Positions 24,884 to 33,735 of a stretch of DNA of 64,000 bases are shown in pieces (the first letter of the stretch is position 1; the number at the start of each line of letters is the position of its first letter). A program made the position numbers and the translations under genes. Source of the DNA: Flavobacterium cupriresistens (lineage in GTDB: Bacteria; Bacteroidota; Bacteroidia; Flavobacteriales; Flavobacteriaceae); the NCBI RefSeq assembly GCF_020911925.1, contig NZ_CP087134.1, positions 1,736,001 to 1,800,000 of the forward strand. Direction: 5' to 3'. The notes below the pieces were generated by a model that was not told the origin of the DNA, searched no databases, and saw nothing but the letters and a program-made list of their open reading frames with translations.

Positions 24884-25270
24884 ATGTCAATATTTACCAA
24901 AATAGTTAACGGAGAAATTCCGGCTTATAAAATTGCTGAAGACGATAATTATTTGGCTTTTTTAGATGTAAATCCAAACGCCAAAGGGCATACGCTTTGT
25001 ATTCCAAAACAGGAAATCGACAAGATTTTTGAGATGGAAGACGAATTGTATTTAGGGTTAATGAAGTTCTCTAAGAAAATTGCGATTGCTTTAGAAAAAA
25101 CAGTTCCGTGCAAAAGAGTCGGTATCGCTGTTGTAGGTTTAGAAGTTCCGCATGCCCATGTACATTTAATTCCTTTGAATGAAATGGATGAGATGCGTTT
25201 TCAAAACAAAGTATCGCTTTCTAAAGAAGAATTTGAAGCTTTAGCTAAAAGTATTCAGGCGAATTTATAA
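24884..25270 (+). CDS. HIT-family (HinT-like) nucleotide hydrolase
   Basis: A 128-residue histidine-triad protein with the HAHVH motif (H90, H92, H94), the middle of which acts as nucleophile. It starts SIFTKIVNGEIPAYKIAEDD, the usual HinT start. It probably hydrolyses AMP-lysine or other phosphoramidates. It is downstream of greA and likely co-transcribed; the pair is common in Flavobacteriia. Confidence 0.94.
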   Translation: MSIFTKIVNGEIPAYKIAEDDNYLAFLDVNPNAKGHTLCIPKQEIDKIFEMEDELYLGLMKFSKKIAIALEKTVPCKRVGIAVVGLEVPHAHVHLIPLNEMDEMRFQNKVSLSKEEFEALAKSIQANL

Positions 25271-25290
25271 TAAGCCTTAAAAATAGTTCA

Positions 25291-25327
25291 AAGTGCAGTT
25301 AAATTAGATTTTACTGCACTTTTTTAT
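25291..25327. terminator. Terminator shared by the HIT and histidine kinase genes
   Basis: AAGTGCAGT and ACTGCACTT pair around a 12-base loop with a T-run after. The stem overlaps the stop codon of the convergent kinase gene (25311-25313). Confidence 0.8.
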
Positions 25328-26462
25328 TTAATTGAATCTGAAAAGTAGTTCCTTTTCCTAATTCGGAGTGTAAAACTTTTATTTTACCATTGTGATATTC
25401 TTCTACGATTCTTTTCGTTAGCGAAAGTCCCAATCCCCAGCCGCGTTTTTTAGTCGTATAACCGGGTTCGAAGATGGTTTTGTATTGTTTTTTCTGAATT
25501 CCTGTTCCGGAATCTTTTACATTTATTTTTACATGATGGGCGTCCTGCTCAATTTGAAGCTCTAAAGTTCCTTTTCCTTTCATGGCGTCAATGGCATTTT
25601 TTACCAGATTTTCGATAGTCCAACTGTGCAGAATCGGGTTTATGGAGACCAAAATAGGCTCTTTTGGAACCTGATGCGAAAAAGCAACCTGTTTAGAGAA
25701 ACGAGATTGTAAATATTCGTAACTGTTTAAAGTCTCTGTCACAATATCGTGAACTTCTAAAACAGGAACGGATCCAATTTTTGAAAAACGATCTGTAATG
25801 GTTTGGAGACGTTCCACATCTTTCTCGATTTCTGATGTGATCGATTGGTCTATTTCTTCTGTTTTTAAGATTTCAACCCAGCCAATTAAAGAAGATAAAG
25901 GGGTACCAATCTGATGTGCCGTTTCTTTAGCCATCCCTGCCCATAATTTATTTTGAATGGCCATTTTGGTACTTCTGTAAAAATTATAAATCAGAGCGCC
26001 AAAAAGAAAGATAATTAGCAATAAAGCAATCGGATAATATTTAAGCTTATTTAGTAAAGACGAATTACCATAATATAGTTTTTGATATTTTCCCGGAGCA
26101 TATTCAAAGACAATAGGCTCATTTTCATTTTTTAAACCATTCAGAAAAGCCATTGATTTTTTCTCGTCCTGCAAGACTGTTTCAGGAACATTTCTTGTAG
26201 TCAGAATTTTGTCATACATCGTAAGAATGACGGGAATAGAATTATTGTTACTGGAAATCTGAAGCGGAAGTTCGAGATCCGTATTTTCATCCGCATTAAT
26301 CAATGCAATCTGAGCATTGGCTAATAGTTTCATTTTTATCCTTTCCTCATTTTTAAAAATTTGAAAAAAAGTATAAGTGTTCCAGAGAATCAGAGAAATG
26401 ATTAAAAAGGAGATGCTGATAATAACCCAACGGGTAGTATTTCTTCTTTCAGAAAAAAACAT
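25311..26462 (-). CDS. Orphan sensor histidine kinase
   Basis: A 383-residue inner-membrane kinase. Helices at about 12-33 and 143-163 bracket a periplasmic sensor region of about 105 residues. The HisKA site is AKETAHQIGTPLSSL (H183), and the ATPase domain has NLVKNAIDAM (N box), DSGTGI (G1) and GWGLGLSLTKRIV (G2). The HQIGTPL form of the H box, with Gly where most kinases have Leu or Arg, is common in Bacteroidota. No response regulator is adjacent. The stimulus is unknown. Confidence 0.9.
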   Translation of the reverse strand: MFFSERRNTTRWVIISISFLIISLILWNTYTFFQIFKNEERIKMKLLANAQIALINADENTDLELPLQISSNNNSIPVILTMYDKILTTRNVPETVLQDEKKSMAFLNGLKNENEPIVFEYAPGKYQKLYYGNSSLLNKLKYYPIALLLIIFLFGALIYNFYRSTKMAIQNKLWAGMAKETAHQIGTPLSSLIGWVEILKTEEIDQSITSEIEKDVERLQTITDRFSKIGSVPVLEVHDIVTETLNSYEYLQSRFSKQVAFSHQVPKEPILVSINPILHSWTIENLVKNAIDAMKGKGTLELQIEQDAHHVKINVKDSGTGIQKKQYKTIFEPGYTTKKRGWGLGLSLTKRIVEEYHNGKIKVLHSELGKGTTFQIQLNKKVQ

Positions 26463-26622
26463 ATTTTAATTTTTGTGGTATAAATATAACGAAATAAACA
26501 CAGTTAAATTTTGTGGTGCTCAAAAGTTTTTTTGTTTTTAAGTCTAAAGTATTTCTTTGGCAGAAACGATTTCTATACTTTTGTACTCGCCGGAAAAGAG
26601 ATTCGGTTAAAACCAAAAAATT

Positions 26623-27498
26623 ATGATTACCATTAACCCAAAAGAGATTCCAACAGCAAAATTGCACGGCTATTTGCAGAGTGCCGTTGGGCCGAGACCT
26701 ATTGCCTTTGCAAGTACTATTAGCGAAAAAGGAATTCCGAATCTGTCGCCGTTTAGTTTCTTTAATGTGTTTAGTGCCAATCCGCCAATTTTGGTTTTTT
26801 CACCCTCAAGACGCGTGCGCGACAATACGATTAAACATACTTTAATCAATGCCGAAGCAACTCGTGAGGTGGTAATCAATGTGGTGAATTATGATTTGGT
26901 GCAACAAACTTCGCTTTCCAGTACAGAATATGGAGAAGGTGTAAATGAATTTATAAAGGCCGGATTGACACAAATTCCGTCAGATTTAGTAAAACCATAT
27001 CGTGTAAAAGAATCTCCGGTGCAATTTGAGTGCAAAGTCACGCAGATTATCCCATTAGGAACTGAAGGTGGAGCAGGAAATCTAATCCTGTGTGAAGTAG
27101 TGAAAATTCATATCCACGAAGCTATTTTGGACGAAAACGGAGCAATCGATCAACATAAAATTGACTTGGTTTCAAGATTGGGAAGTAATTGGTATTCAAG
27201 ATCAAACCAAGGACTTTTTGAAGTGCCAAAACCGCTAACAACTCTAGGGATTGGAGTAGATATGATTCCGGATTTTATCAAAGAAAGCAATGTTTTTGAC
27301 GGAAATGATCTGGGCAAACTCGGAAATATAGAAACCTTGCCCACAACAGAAGAAGTTAGTATATTTGTAAAAGAAAACTTTTCTGTGAAAGGAGTTTTAA
27401 GCTCTGATGATGTGGAAAAAGTACATTTAGAAGCTAAAAAATACCTAAATGAAGATGATATAACATCTGCCTGGAAAGTGCTTTTGGCTAAGAAATAA
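26623..27498 (+). CDS. Flavin reductase-like (FMN-binding split barrel) protein
   Basis: A 291-residue protein whose first ~200 residues form a flavin-reductase-like split barrel: VGPRPIAFASTISEKG, SPFSFFNVFSANPP, and DNTIKHTLINAEATREVVIN. The C-terminal extension (about 215-291) is helical and not part of the core domain. Probably binds FMN and acts as an oxidoreductase or flavin chaperone; substrate unknown. It is followed 30 bp later by the DUF3127 gene, so they may share a transcript. Confidence 0.87.
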   Translation: MITINPKEIPTAKLHGYLQSAVGPRPIAFASTISEKGIPNLSPFSFFNVFSANPPILVFSPSRRVRDNTIKHTLINAEATREVVINVVNYDLVQQTSLSSTEYGEGVNEFIKAGLTQIPSDLVKPYRVKESPVQFECKVTQIIPLGTEGGAGNLILCEVVKIHIHEAILDENGAIDQHKIDLVSRLGSNWYSRSNQGLFEVPKPLTTLGIGVDMIPDFIKESNVFDGNDLGKLGNIETLPTTEEVSIFVKENFSVKGVLSSDDVEKVHLEAKKYLNEDDITSAWKVLLAKK

Positions 27499-27528
27499 GA
27501 AAAGAAACAATAATTAATATAAACGAAG

Positions 27529-27900
27529 ATGGAAGTTACAGGAAAAGTAAAAGTGGTTAACCCGGAGCAACAAGTTAGTGCCTCATTTAAAAAAAGAGAA
27601 TTAGTTGTTACTACTGATGAGCAATATCCACAACATATTTTAATCGAATTTACGCAAGATAAATGCGATTTGTTAAGTAGCTATAAGCAAGGAGAGGCAG
27701 TAAAAGTTTCTATCAATTTAAGAGGAAGAGAATGGGTTAATCCACAAGGAGAAGCTAAATATTTCAATAGTATTCAAGGTTGGAGAATCGAAAGAGTAGG
27801 TAACGAAGCACCTTCACAAGCACCACCAATGCCTAGCGCGGAAACTTTTGCTCCGGCTACAAGCATAAACGAAAACGAACCGGACGATTTACCTTTCTAA
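27529..27900 (+). CDS. DUF3127 protein with SSB-like acidic tail
   Basis: A 123-residue protein. Residues about 1-92 form a small beta-barrel (GKVKVVNPEQQVSASF, ILIEFTQDKCDLL, VSINLRGREW and the NSIQGWRIERV strand) typical of DUF3127 and OB-fold-like. A Pro/Ala-rich linker follows (about 93-113), and the end is NEPDDLPF. This matches the DDxPF tip by which bacterial SSB recruits partners. I infer a nucleic-acid-binding accessory protein; no function has been fixed for the family. Confidence 0.85.
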   Translation: MEVTGKVKVVNPEQQVSASFKKRELVVTTDEQYPQHILIEFTQDKCDLLSSYKQGEAVKVSINLRGREWVNPQGEAKYFNSIQGWRIERVGNEAPSQAPPMPSAETFAPATSINENEPDDLPF

Positions 27901-27949
27901 GAGTTAATCCAAAAGGTTAAATTCCAATCCCGATTGTTGTCGGGAAAAA

Positions 27950-28000
27950 TTCCAAATTCCAATTCGTTCGTACAATTGGAATTTGGAATTTGTTTTTTGT
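27950..28000 (+). terminator. Terminator-like inverted repeat after the DUF3127 gene
   Basis: CAAATTCCAATT (27953-27964) pairs with AATTGGAATTTG (27974-27985), and TTTTTTGT follows. It is made from the TTGGAATTT repeat family. Confidence 0.6.
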
Positions 28001-28029
28001 ATTGATAGCTAGATTAATTGCCTTTTTTT

Positions 28030-28417
28030 GTCATTTCGAAGTATGAGAAATCACACAAGGTGCTCCGTTTCTATTTTTCGCAATTTTGTCATACTGAGGA
28101 ACGAAGTATCCTCACAAGTAATTCCGTAAAGTGAAGCTCAACAGTGTCGATTCAGTAAACGTAGATCCTTCGTTCCTCAGGATGACAAACTGTACGGAGT
28201 AACTGGTGTCATTTCGAGCGAAGTCGAGAAATCACACCAGCTGCTCCGTTTCTATTATCAGCAATTTTGTCATACTGAGGAACGAAGTATCCTCACAAGA
28301 TAATCCGTAAAGTGAAGCTCAACAGTGTCGATTCAGCAAACTTAGATCCTTCGTCCCTCAGGATGACAAACTGTACGGAGTTTCTTGTGTGATTTCTCGA
28401 CTTCGCTCGAAATGACA
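28030..28417. repeat. Two-unit 180-bp intergenic repeat with terminal inverted arm
   Basis: Unit 1 (about 28030-28202) and unit 2 (about 28208-28382) are over 85 percent alike by eye and offset by about 180 bp. Both run GTCATTTCGA, GAGAAATCACAC, TGCTCCGTTTCTAT, GTCATACTGAGGAACGAAG, then GATCCTTCGT and a GGATGACAAACTGTACGGAG end. A final inverted copy of the first motif (TGTGATTTCTCG...CGAAATGACA, 28388-28417) closes the block. No gene is inside the 660-bp gap 27901-28561. A degenerate relative lies near 62530-62620. Confidence 0.88.
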
Positions 28418-28561
28418 TAAGAAGAGCATTTCCAATATTTAAATTAGCATTTTAGAAGGAATAAAATTCGCCTTTCGCAGAAAGGAACAAAATCGCCAAA
28501 GTTTGGAATTTGGAATTTCAGTATTGGAATTTCAGTATTATATTTAGTTATAAAAAAAAAG

Positions 28562-29206
28562 ATGTACTACATGTCTAAAGATTTATTTTTCCCGCCAGTT
28601 TCAGAAGCCGACGAAGAAGGAATTCTCGCTATAGGAGGAGATTTAAGCCCGGAACGCCTGCAATTGGCCTATAAAAGTGGAATTTTTCCTTGGTTTAACG
28701 AAGGAGAACCTATTATTTGGTGGTCACCCGATCCTCGAATGGTTTTGTTTCTCGATGAACTGATAGTGTCTAAAAGTATGCGGAATATTTTGAACAGAAA
28801 TCAGTTTAAAGTTACCGTTAATAAAAATTTTAAAGACGTTATCTCAAACTGCCAGAAAATAAAACGGGACGGTCAAAATGGAACCTGGATTTCAAATGAA
28901 ATGATTGATGCCTATTGTAAGTTAAACGAAATGGGAATTGCAAAATCTGTTGAGGTTTGGCAGGATGAGGTTTTGGTAGGTGGTTTGTACGGAATTGATT
29001 TAGACCATGTTTTTTGTGGAGAAAGTATGTTTTCAAAAGTGTCAAATGCATCCAAAGTAGCTTTTATTGCTTTGGTTGAATATTTAAAAAGAGCGAATTA
29101 CAAACTTCTCGATTGTCAGGTTTATAATTCGCATTTAGAAAGTTTAGGCTGTAGGGAAATTGATAGGGAAGAGTTTATGGAAATATTGCTCAAAACTTCA
29201 GTTTAG
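28562..29206 (+). CDS. aat: Leucyl/phenylalanyl-tRNA-protein transferase
   Basis: Adds Leu or Phe to proteins with N-terminal Lys or Arg, marking them for ClpS/ClpAP (N-end rule). The 214 residues match Aat: LFFPPVSEADEEGILAIGGD, YKSGIFPWFNEGEPIIWWSP (the substrate pocket), CQKIKRDGQNGTWI, and VFCGESMFSKVSNASKVAF. A start four codons later (MSKDLFFPP) is possible. Its 3' end overlaps the convergent thiF by 17 bp. Confidence 0.95.
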   Translation: MYYMSKDLFFPPVSEADEEGILAIGGDLSPERLQLAYKSGIFPWFNEGEPIIWWSPDPRMVLFLDELIVSKSMRNILNRNQFKVTVNKNFKDVISNCQKIKRDGQNGTWISNEMIDAYCKLNEMGIAKSVEVWQDEVLVGGLYGIDLDHVFCGESMFSKVSNASKVAFIALVEYLKRANYKLLDCQVYNSHLESLGCREIDREEFMEILLKTSV

Positions 29207-29900
29207 TAAAGTTCCAGTTAAGGGTATCAAAGAGTACCAATTCGTTTTTTAATGTAGGTAGTCCTATTATTAATTTTAAAGTTTCGTGGGCCATCTTAGT
29301 GCCGATAATTCCAGGTAATGTTCCTAAAACTCCATTCAGGTTGCAATTTGGAACTTCTTTTGGGTCAGGCATTTCGGGGAATAAATCGCGTAAGTTTTTA
29401 CTCCCCATATGGTTAAATACGGCAAGCTGTCCTTCAAATTTTAAAATACTGCCATAAACCAATGTTTTTCCTAAGCTTACACAAGTATCGTTGACCAAAT
29501 AACGGGTAGTGAAATTATCGGAGCCATCCACAATAATGTCAAAATCGGAGAGGAGTGAAATGGCATTTTCGGCAGTAAGTTTTTCTTCAAAAGCAACAAC
29601 AGTAATTAGGGGATTTAATTGCTCAAGTTTCTTTTTAGCGGTTAGGGCTTTACCCTGTCCAACCTGATCTTCGGTATACAAAATCTGACGATGCAAATTG
29701 TGTATCTCGATGGTGTCAAAATCGACAATGCCAATTGTTCCCACGCCTGCGGTAGCTATATATTGTAAAATTGGACAGCCTAAACCACCCGCACCGATCA
29801 CCAATACTTTTGCGTTTTTGATTTTCTCCTGACCTTCATCGCCGATTTCAGGAAGTATAGTTTGTCTGTTATAGCGTAGAAATTCTTGTATGATGCTCAT
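29190..29900 (-). CDS. thiF: ThiF-type sulfur-carrier adenylyltransferase
   Basis: Adenylates the C-terminal Gly of ThiS so sulfur can be loaded for thiazole synthesis. It is an E1-like fold with the nucleotide motif VLVIGAGGLGCP (33-44), the FDTIEIHNLHRQILY arginine segment, and DGSDNFTTRYLVND (ATP/Mg). The catalytic Cys region is NCNLNGVLG. The two CxxC zinc pairs present in E. coli ThiF are absent (GSKNLRDLF stands where CxxC is expected, and there is no Cys pair at the C-terminus). It is the last gene of the thiamine operon, 27 bp after thiH. Confidence 0.9.
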   Translation of the reverse strand: MSIIQEFLRYNRQTILPEIGDEGQEKIKNAKVLVIGAGGLGCPILQYIATAGVGTIGIVDFDTIEIHNLHRQILYTEDQVGQGKALTAKKKLEQLNPLITVVAFEEKLTAENAISLLSDFDIIVDGSDNFTTRYLVNDTCVSLGKTLVYGSILKFEGQLAVFNHMGSKNLRDLFPEMPDPKEVPNCNLNGVLGTLPGIIGTKMAHETLKLIIGLPTLKNELVLFDTLNWNFTKLKF

Positions 29901-29927
29901 TATTTTTGTGTGAAATGTAAAATGTAT

Positions 29928-31049
29928 TTAGACCGTCTGACTAAATGTTCTGTCCCAGTCTTTCCAGACCGGTTCATAGCCGGATTTTTTTATGACTTGA
30001 GCTATTTCTTCTGCGGATCTTTCGTCACTGATTTCAAATTGCTCCAGAGATTGCGGATCAACAACGTAACCACCCGGATTGGTTTTAGAGCCGGCACTCA
30101 TGCTCGTTGTCCCAATCGGAATGATGTTGTTTCTGAATTTCTCATTTTCACGCGTTGAAATAGAGATTTCAAGATCCTCATTCCATAAACGGTAAGCGCA
30201 GATCAGCTGTGTCAGGTCTTTGTCATCCATTATAAAATTAGGTTCAATAATTCCTTCCGCAGGACGCAATCTCGGGAAGGAAACCGAGTATTTTGTCTGC
30301 CAGTATTTTTTCTGAAGATAATCGATGTGTAAGGCATTAAAGAAACTATCGGTTCGCCAGTCTTCCAAACCTAATAGTACACCTAATCCTATTTTATGAA
30401 TTCCTGCCGTTCCAACTCTGTCCGGAGTCTCTAATCTGAAATCGAAATTTGACTTTTTACCTTTAGTATGGTATTTTTTATAAACTTCCTGATGATAGGT
30501 TTCCTGATAAACTAAAATCGAGTAAACGCCTGCGTCATGTAAACGTTCGTATTCTTCGGTAGAAAGTGGCTGTACTTCTGCTGAAATGATCGAAAATTGC
30601 TCTTTGATCTGGGTGATGGCATTTAGAAAATAGTTAATATTCACCGTATAATTGGCTTCGCCGGTAACTAGTAAAACATGATCAAAACCGGTTTTTTTTA
30701 GAGCTTCTACTTCAAGTTTAATTTCTGCGTCTGAGAGTGTTTTTCGTTTGATTTTGTTGTCTAAACTAAAACCGCAATAGGTACAAATATTTTGACATTC
30801 GTTACTTAAATACAAGGGTGCATACATCTGAATCGTTTTCCCAAAACGTTTTTTGGTGAGCTCATGACATTGCTGTGCCATGGTCTCCAAATAAGGCAAT
30901 GCGGCGGGTGAGATCAACGCCAGAAAATCGTCCAGATTGCGTTTGGTTTTGGCCAATGCTTGTTCGACTTCACGAGTTGAAGTTTGGTATATCCTGGATT
31001 GAATGGTATCCCAATCGTAGTTTTTAAATACCGATTTAAATGTTTTCAT
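29928..31049 (-). CDS. thiH: 2-iminoacetate synthase ThiH
   Basis: Radical SAM enzyme that cleaves tyrosine to give dehydroglycine and p-cresol, the anaerobic-type glycine source for the thiazole ring. The CxxxCxxC cluster motif is in NECQNICTYCGFSLDN (C85, C89, C92). The 373 residues are full length, and LLGLEDWRTDSFFNALH is typical of ThiH. It is separated from thiG by the GxxExxY gene and repeats (31066-31587), so the operon is interrupted here. Confidence 0.95.
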   Translation of the reverse strand: MKTFKSVFKNYDWDTIQSRIYQTSTREVEQALAKTKRNLDDFLALISPAALPYLETMAQQCHELTKKRFGKTIQMYAPLYLSNECQNICTYCGFSLDNKIKRKTLSDAEIKLEVEALKKTGFDHVLLVTGEANYTVNINYFLNAITQIKEQFSIISAEVQPLSTEEYERLHDAGVYSILVYQETYHQEVYKKYHTKGKKSNFDFRLETPDRVGTAGIHKIGLGVLLGLEDWRTDSFFNALHIDYLQKKYWQTKYSVSFPRLRPAEGIIEPNFIMDDKDLTQLICAYRLWNEDLEISISTRENEKFRNNIIPIGTTSMSAGSKTNPGGYVVDPQSLEQFEISDERSAEEIAQVIKKSGYEPVWKDWDRTFSQTV

Positions 31050-31065
31050 TTTATTGTTTTTTGCT

Positions 31066-31081
31066 CGCAGATTTTGCAGAT
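31066..31081. repeat. Left copy of the 16-bp direct repeat flanking the GxxExxY gene
   Basis: CGCAGATTTTGCAGAT, identical to 31536-31551 on the other side of the GxxExxY gene. Just after it a second short unit (TGGGCAGATTAG) follows. Confidence 0.8.
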
Positions 31082-31089
31082 TGGGCAGA

Positions 31090-31467
31090 TTAGATTTTGT
31101 TTACTACCCTGTTAATATTATCTAGAATGTTCATGCAATTAAAATTGACTAGTAAACCGAGTTTTTTGTTGGTTAACTTTAGATATGTAGCTAATTGTTT
31201 GAAGTGAATTGCTTTCAATTCTTCTACAGATTTTAGTTCTACAATTACTTTGTCTTCAACCAGCAAATCAAGTCGAAATAAAATATCTAAATGAATACTA
31301 TCATATTTAACGGGGAGGTCTATTTGTTTTACGACCTTTAATCCATCTTTTTTCAATTGATAAAATAAAGCACTTTCGTAGATTGATTCTAACAACCCTG
31401 GTCCTAATGTGTTGTATACTTTAAAAATGGATCCTCTTATTCTATATGAAATTTCATTTTCTAACAT
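31090..31467 (-). CDS. GxxExxY protein (PD-(D/E)xK nuclease superfamily)
   Basis: A 125-residue protein with the family name motif in LGPGLLESIYESALFYQL (G24-x-x-E27-x-x-Y30). The nuclease-like core is LDILFRLDLLVEDKVIVELKSVE (D...ExK). The family has no settled role; a DNA or RNA nuclease is predicted from the fold. It lies between thiH and thiG in the same orientation as the thiamine genes but has no link to that pathway. It is bounded by 16-bp direct repeats at 31066-31081 and 31536-31551, which suggests insertion as a small cassette. Confidence 0.88.
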   Translation of the reverse strand: MLENEISYRIRGSIFKVYNTLGPGLLESIYESALFYQLKKDGLKVVKQIDLPVKYDSIHLDILFRLDLLVEDKVIVELKSVEELKAIHFKQLATYLKLTNKKLGLLVNFNCMNILDNINRVVNKI

Positions 31468-31530
31468 CTTCCTAAGTTTAAATTATTAAAACATGAAATT
31501 AAGAATTTTCCTTCTTTTATTGTGGGTTTT

Positions 31531-31587
31531 TATCACGCAGATTTTGCAGATAAAAGAATCCGCTTAATCTGCTAAATCTGCGTGATA
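31531..31587. repeat. Hairpin containing the right copy of the GxxExxY-flanking repeat
   Basis: TATCACGCAGATTTTGCAG at 31531-31549 is answered by CTGCTAAATCTGCGTGATA at 31569-31587, an imperfect 21-bp inverted repeat with a 15-base loop. The inner CGCAGATTTTGCAGAT (31536-31551) is a direct copy of 31066-31081. It lies 8 bp before the thiG stop codon. Confidence 0.85.
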
Positions 31588-31594
31588 AAAAAAA

Positions 31595-32371
31595 TTAGTC
31601 ATATAGGAAAGAAGTCAAAGGACTGGAAGCAATTGCGTGATTGTATTGTTTTCCCAGTTTGGCTTCAAAAGCTTTTCTACCTGCGATTACGGCTTCTTTA
31701 AAAGCTTGCGCCATTAATTCAGGATTTCCTGCCACGGCAATAGCGGTATTCACCAAAACAGCGTCAGCACCTAATTCCATTGCTTTTGCGGCATGAGAAG
31801 GTGCACCAATACCGGCATCTACAATTACGGGAACAGTACTTTGTTCTATAATTATTTCTAAGAAATCGATAGTTTTTAAACCCTTATTACTTCCAATTGG
31901 GGAACCTAACGGCATGACAGCAGCGGTTCCGGCATCTTCCAAATGTTTGCACAAAACGGGATCAGCATGAATGTAAGGGAGAACGATAAAACCTAATTTT
32001 GCCAGTTCTTCTGTGGCTTTTAAGGTCTCAATCGCGTCGGGCATCAGGTATTTAGGATCCGGATGTATTTCGAGTTTTAGCCAGTTTGTTTCTAATGCTT
32101 CACGGGCTAATTGCGCGGCAAATATGGCTTCTTTGGCATTTCTGGCTCCCGATGTATTGGGTAACAAATTAATTCCGGGATGTTTTAAATGCGTTAAAAT
32201 AGTCTCCGTATCGGTTTCTAAATCAATTCGTTTTAAGGCAACAGTTACTAATTCGCTTTCTGAAGCTAAAATGGCACGTTCCATCTCGAGGTTGGAACCA
32301 AACTTCCCTGTTCCTAAAAACAGGCGTGAGGTTAAGGTTTTATCACCAATATTAAATAACGACGTTTGCAT
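31595..32371 (-). CDS. thiG: Thiazole synthase ThiG
   Basis: Condenses deoxyxylulose-5-phosphate, dehydroglycine and ThiS-thiocarboxylate to the thiazole phosphate. The (beta/alpha)8 barrel has [12 protein letters not shown] at the start, VALKRIDLE (Schiff-base Lys), [13 protein letters not shown], and the phosphate-binding [18 protein letters not shown]. The 258 residues are full length. It overlaps the preceding thiE by 20 bp. Confidence 0.96.
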   Translation of the reverse strand: MQTSLFNIGDKTLTSRLFLGTGKFGSNLEMERAILASESELVTVALKRIDLETDTETILTHLKHPGINLLPNTSGARNAKEAIFAAQLAREALETNWLKLEIHPDPKYLMPDAIETLKATEELAKLGFIVLPYIHADPVLCKHLEDAGTAAVMPLGSPIGSNKGLKTIDFLEIIIEQSTVPVIVDAGIGAPSHAAKAMELGADAVLVNTAIAVAGNPELMAQAFKEAVIAGRKAFEAKLGKQYNHAIASSPLTSFLYD

Positions 32372-32990
32372 ATAATTTTTCGTTTAATTGTTGAATGAGT
32401 TTTTCTTTTTGATCACTTTTTGTGATGAGTCCGGAGACGGCGATGCCGTGAACACCAATTTCCATTAATCTGTCGATATCGGTAGAAATAACTCCGCCAA
32501 TAGCATAAACCGGAATTTCAGAATTGTTGTCTTTTAATTTTTGAAAGATTTTAAAATAACCTTCAAAACCAAGAACCGGACTTAATTTTTCCTTTGTCGT
32601 GGTGAATCGAAGTGGTCCCAAACCAATATAATCACAACCGTTTGTAATGTGATTTTGAATATCTTCAAATGTATTAGCGGTTGCTCCAATGATTTTAGTA
32701 TCTCCTAAAATGGCTCTTGCTTCTTCAATTTTGGTGTCCGAAAGACCTAAATGCACACCGTCGGCAGCAATTTGTTGTGCCAGATATACGTTGTCGTTTA
32801 CAATAAAATTGGCCAGATATTCTTCGCATAAAAATTTTACTGCTTCAGCCAGCGCAAAAGAGTTTTTAGTATTTTGATTTTTGAAACGCATTTGAACCCA
32901 ATCACAACCACTATCAAGTGCTTCGTGAATGTTATACAATTGTTTTGAGATTGTATTTCCTTGTGAGATGTATTGTAGTTTATTGTACAT
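32352..32990 (-). CDS. thiE: Thiamine-phosphate synthase ThiE
   Basis: Joins HMP diphosphate to the thiazole phosphate. The 212 residues have [13 protein letters not shown] (the substrate-binding WVQxR), [10 protein letters not shown] and [11 protein letters not shown], then [22 protein letters not shown], and VYAIGGVI. This is the more canonical of two ThiE/TenI-like genes in the operon (see 33702-34292). It overlaps thiD by 11 bp. Confidence 0.93.
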   Translation of the reverse strand: MYNKLQYISQGNTISKQLYNIHEALDSGCDWVQMRFKNQNTKNSFALAEAVKFLCEEYLANFIVNDNVYLAQQIAADGVHLGLSDTKIEEARAILGDTKIIGATANTFEDIQNHITNGCDYIGLGPLRFTTTKEKLSPVLGFEGYFKIFQKLKDNNSEIPVYAIGGVISTDIDRLMEIGVHGIAVSGLITKSDQKEKLIQQLNEKLYANVVI

Positions 32991-33735
32991 AATGATATCC
33001 GATTAATGTTGAAGTTGAACTCAGGTATGTTTCTATGTAGGTTTTGGCATTGATACAAGCTTCTTTTTCATCTTGATTTAATGCGAGATTTGCGGCTATA
33101 GCAGCCGAAAGAATACAGCCGGAACCGTGTTTTTCGAAGCATTTTTTTTCAGAAGGCAACAATTCGAATATTTCATTTTTCAAAAACAAACAATCTGTTC
33201 CGATTTTAGTAGGGTTGTGTCCTCCTTTGAGTAAAATAGTTGTTGGAACTTCGTTTTTTATCCAAAGATTGTTTGATAAAAATCCGGGAAACAAAAGTTC
33301 TATTTCATTGTAATTGGGTGTAATCAAATCAATTTTGGATAGAATTTTATGAAAATCCAAATCAGCGGTAACTTTCATAAACTCGAATGCTGTTGTTGAT
33401 TTCAGAACCGGATCCCAAACAATTTTTGTTGTCGGAGACAGCAGTTTTATAGTCGAAAGAATGCGATTTAAATAAGGTAAGCTAGGTGTGATTCCGATTT
33501 TTACGGTTTTGATTTTATAGTTTTCAAACAAAGTTTCTATAGAACGAAGTACAAAGCTTAAATCAGTCCATTGAATGTGATGGAATTGATTTTCGGTTTG
33601 AATGGTATTGGCCGTTGAAATAGCAAAACCCGTAACCTGATGTTGTTCGAAAGTTTTAATATCTGCCAGAATACCTGCCCCTCCAGTGGGGTCTAAACCG
33701 GCTATAGTGAGTACGTAAGGACGATTTTCTGACAT
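32980..33735 (-). CDS. thiD: Hydroxymethylpyrimidine (phosphate) kinase ThiD
   Basis: Phosphorylates HMP and HMP-P. The 251 residues have IAGLDPTGGAGILADIKTF (substrate loop), WDPVLKSTTAF, ITPNYNEIELLFPG and the catalytic GSGCILSAAIAA. It overlaps thiE by 11 bp and the TenI-like gene by 34 bp, so translation is probably coupled across all three. Confidence 0.94.
   Translation of the reverse strand: MSENRPYVLTIAGLDPTGGAGILADIKTFEQHQVTGFAISTANTIQTENQFHHIQWTDLSFVLRSIETLFENYKIKTVKIGITPSLPYLNRILSTIKLLSPTTKIVWDPVLKSTTAFEFMKVTADLDFHKILSKIDLITPNYNEIELLFPGFLSNNLWIKNEVPTTILLKGGHNPTKIGTDCLFLKNEIFELLPSEKKCFEKHGSGCILSAAIAANLALNQDEKEACINAKTYIETYLSSTSTLIGYHYVQ

Noticed and set aside
28030..28417. Considered a CRISPR array
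   Set aside because: Only two long 180-bp units with no short regular repeats or spacers, and no cas genes.
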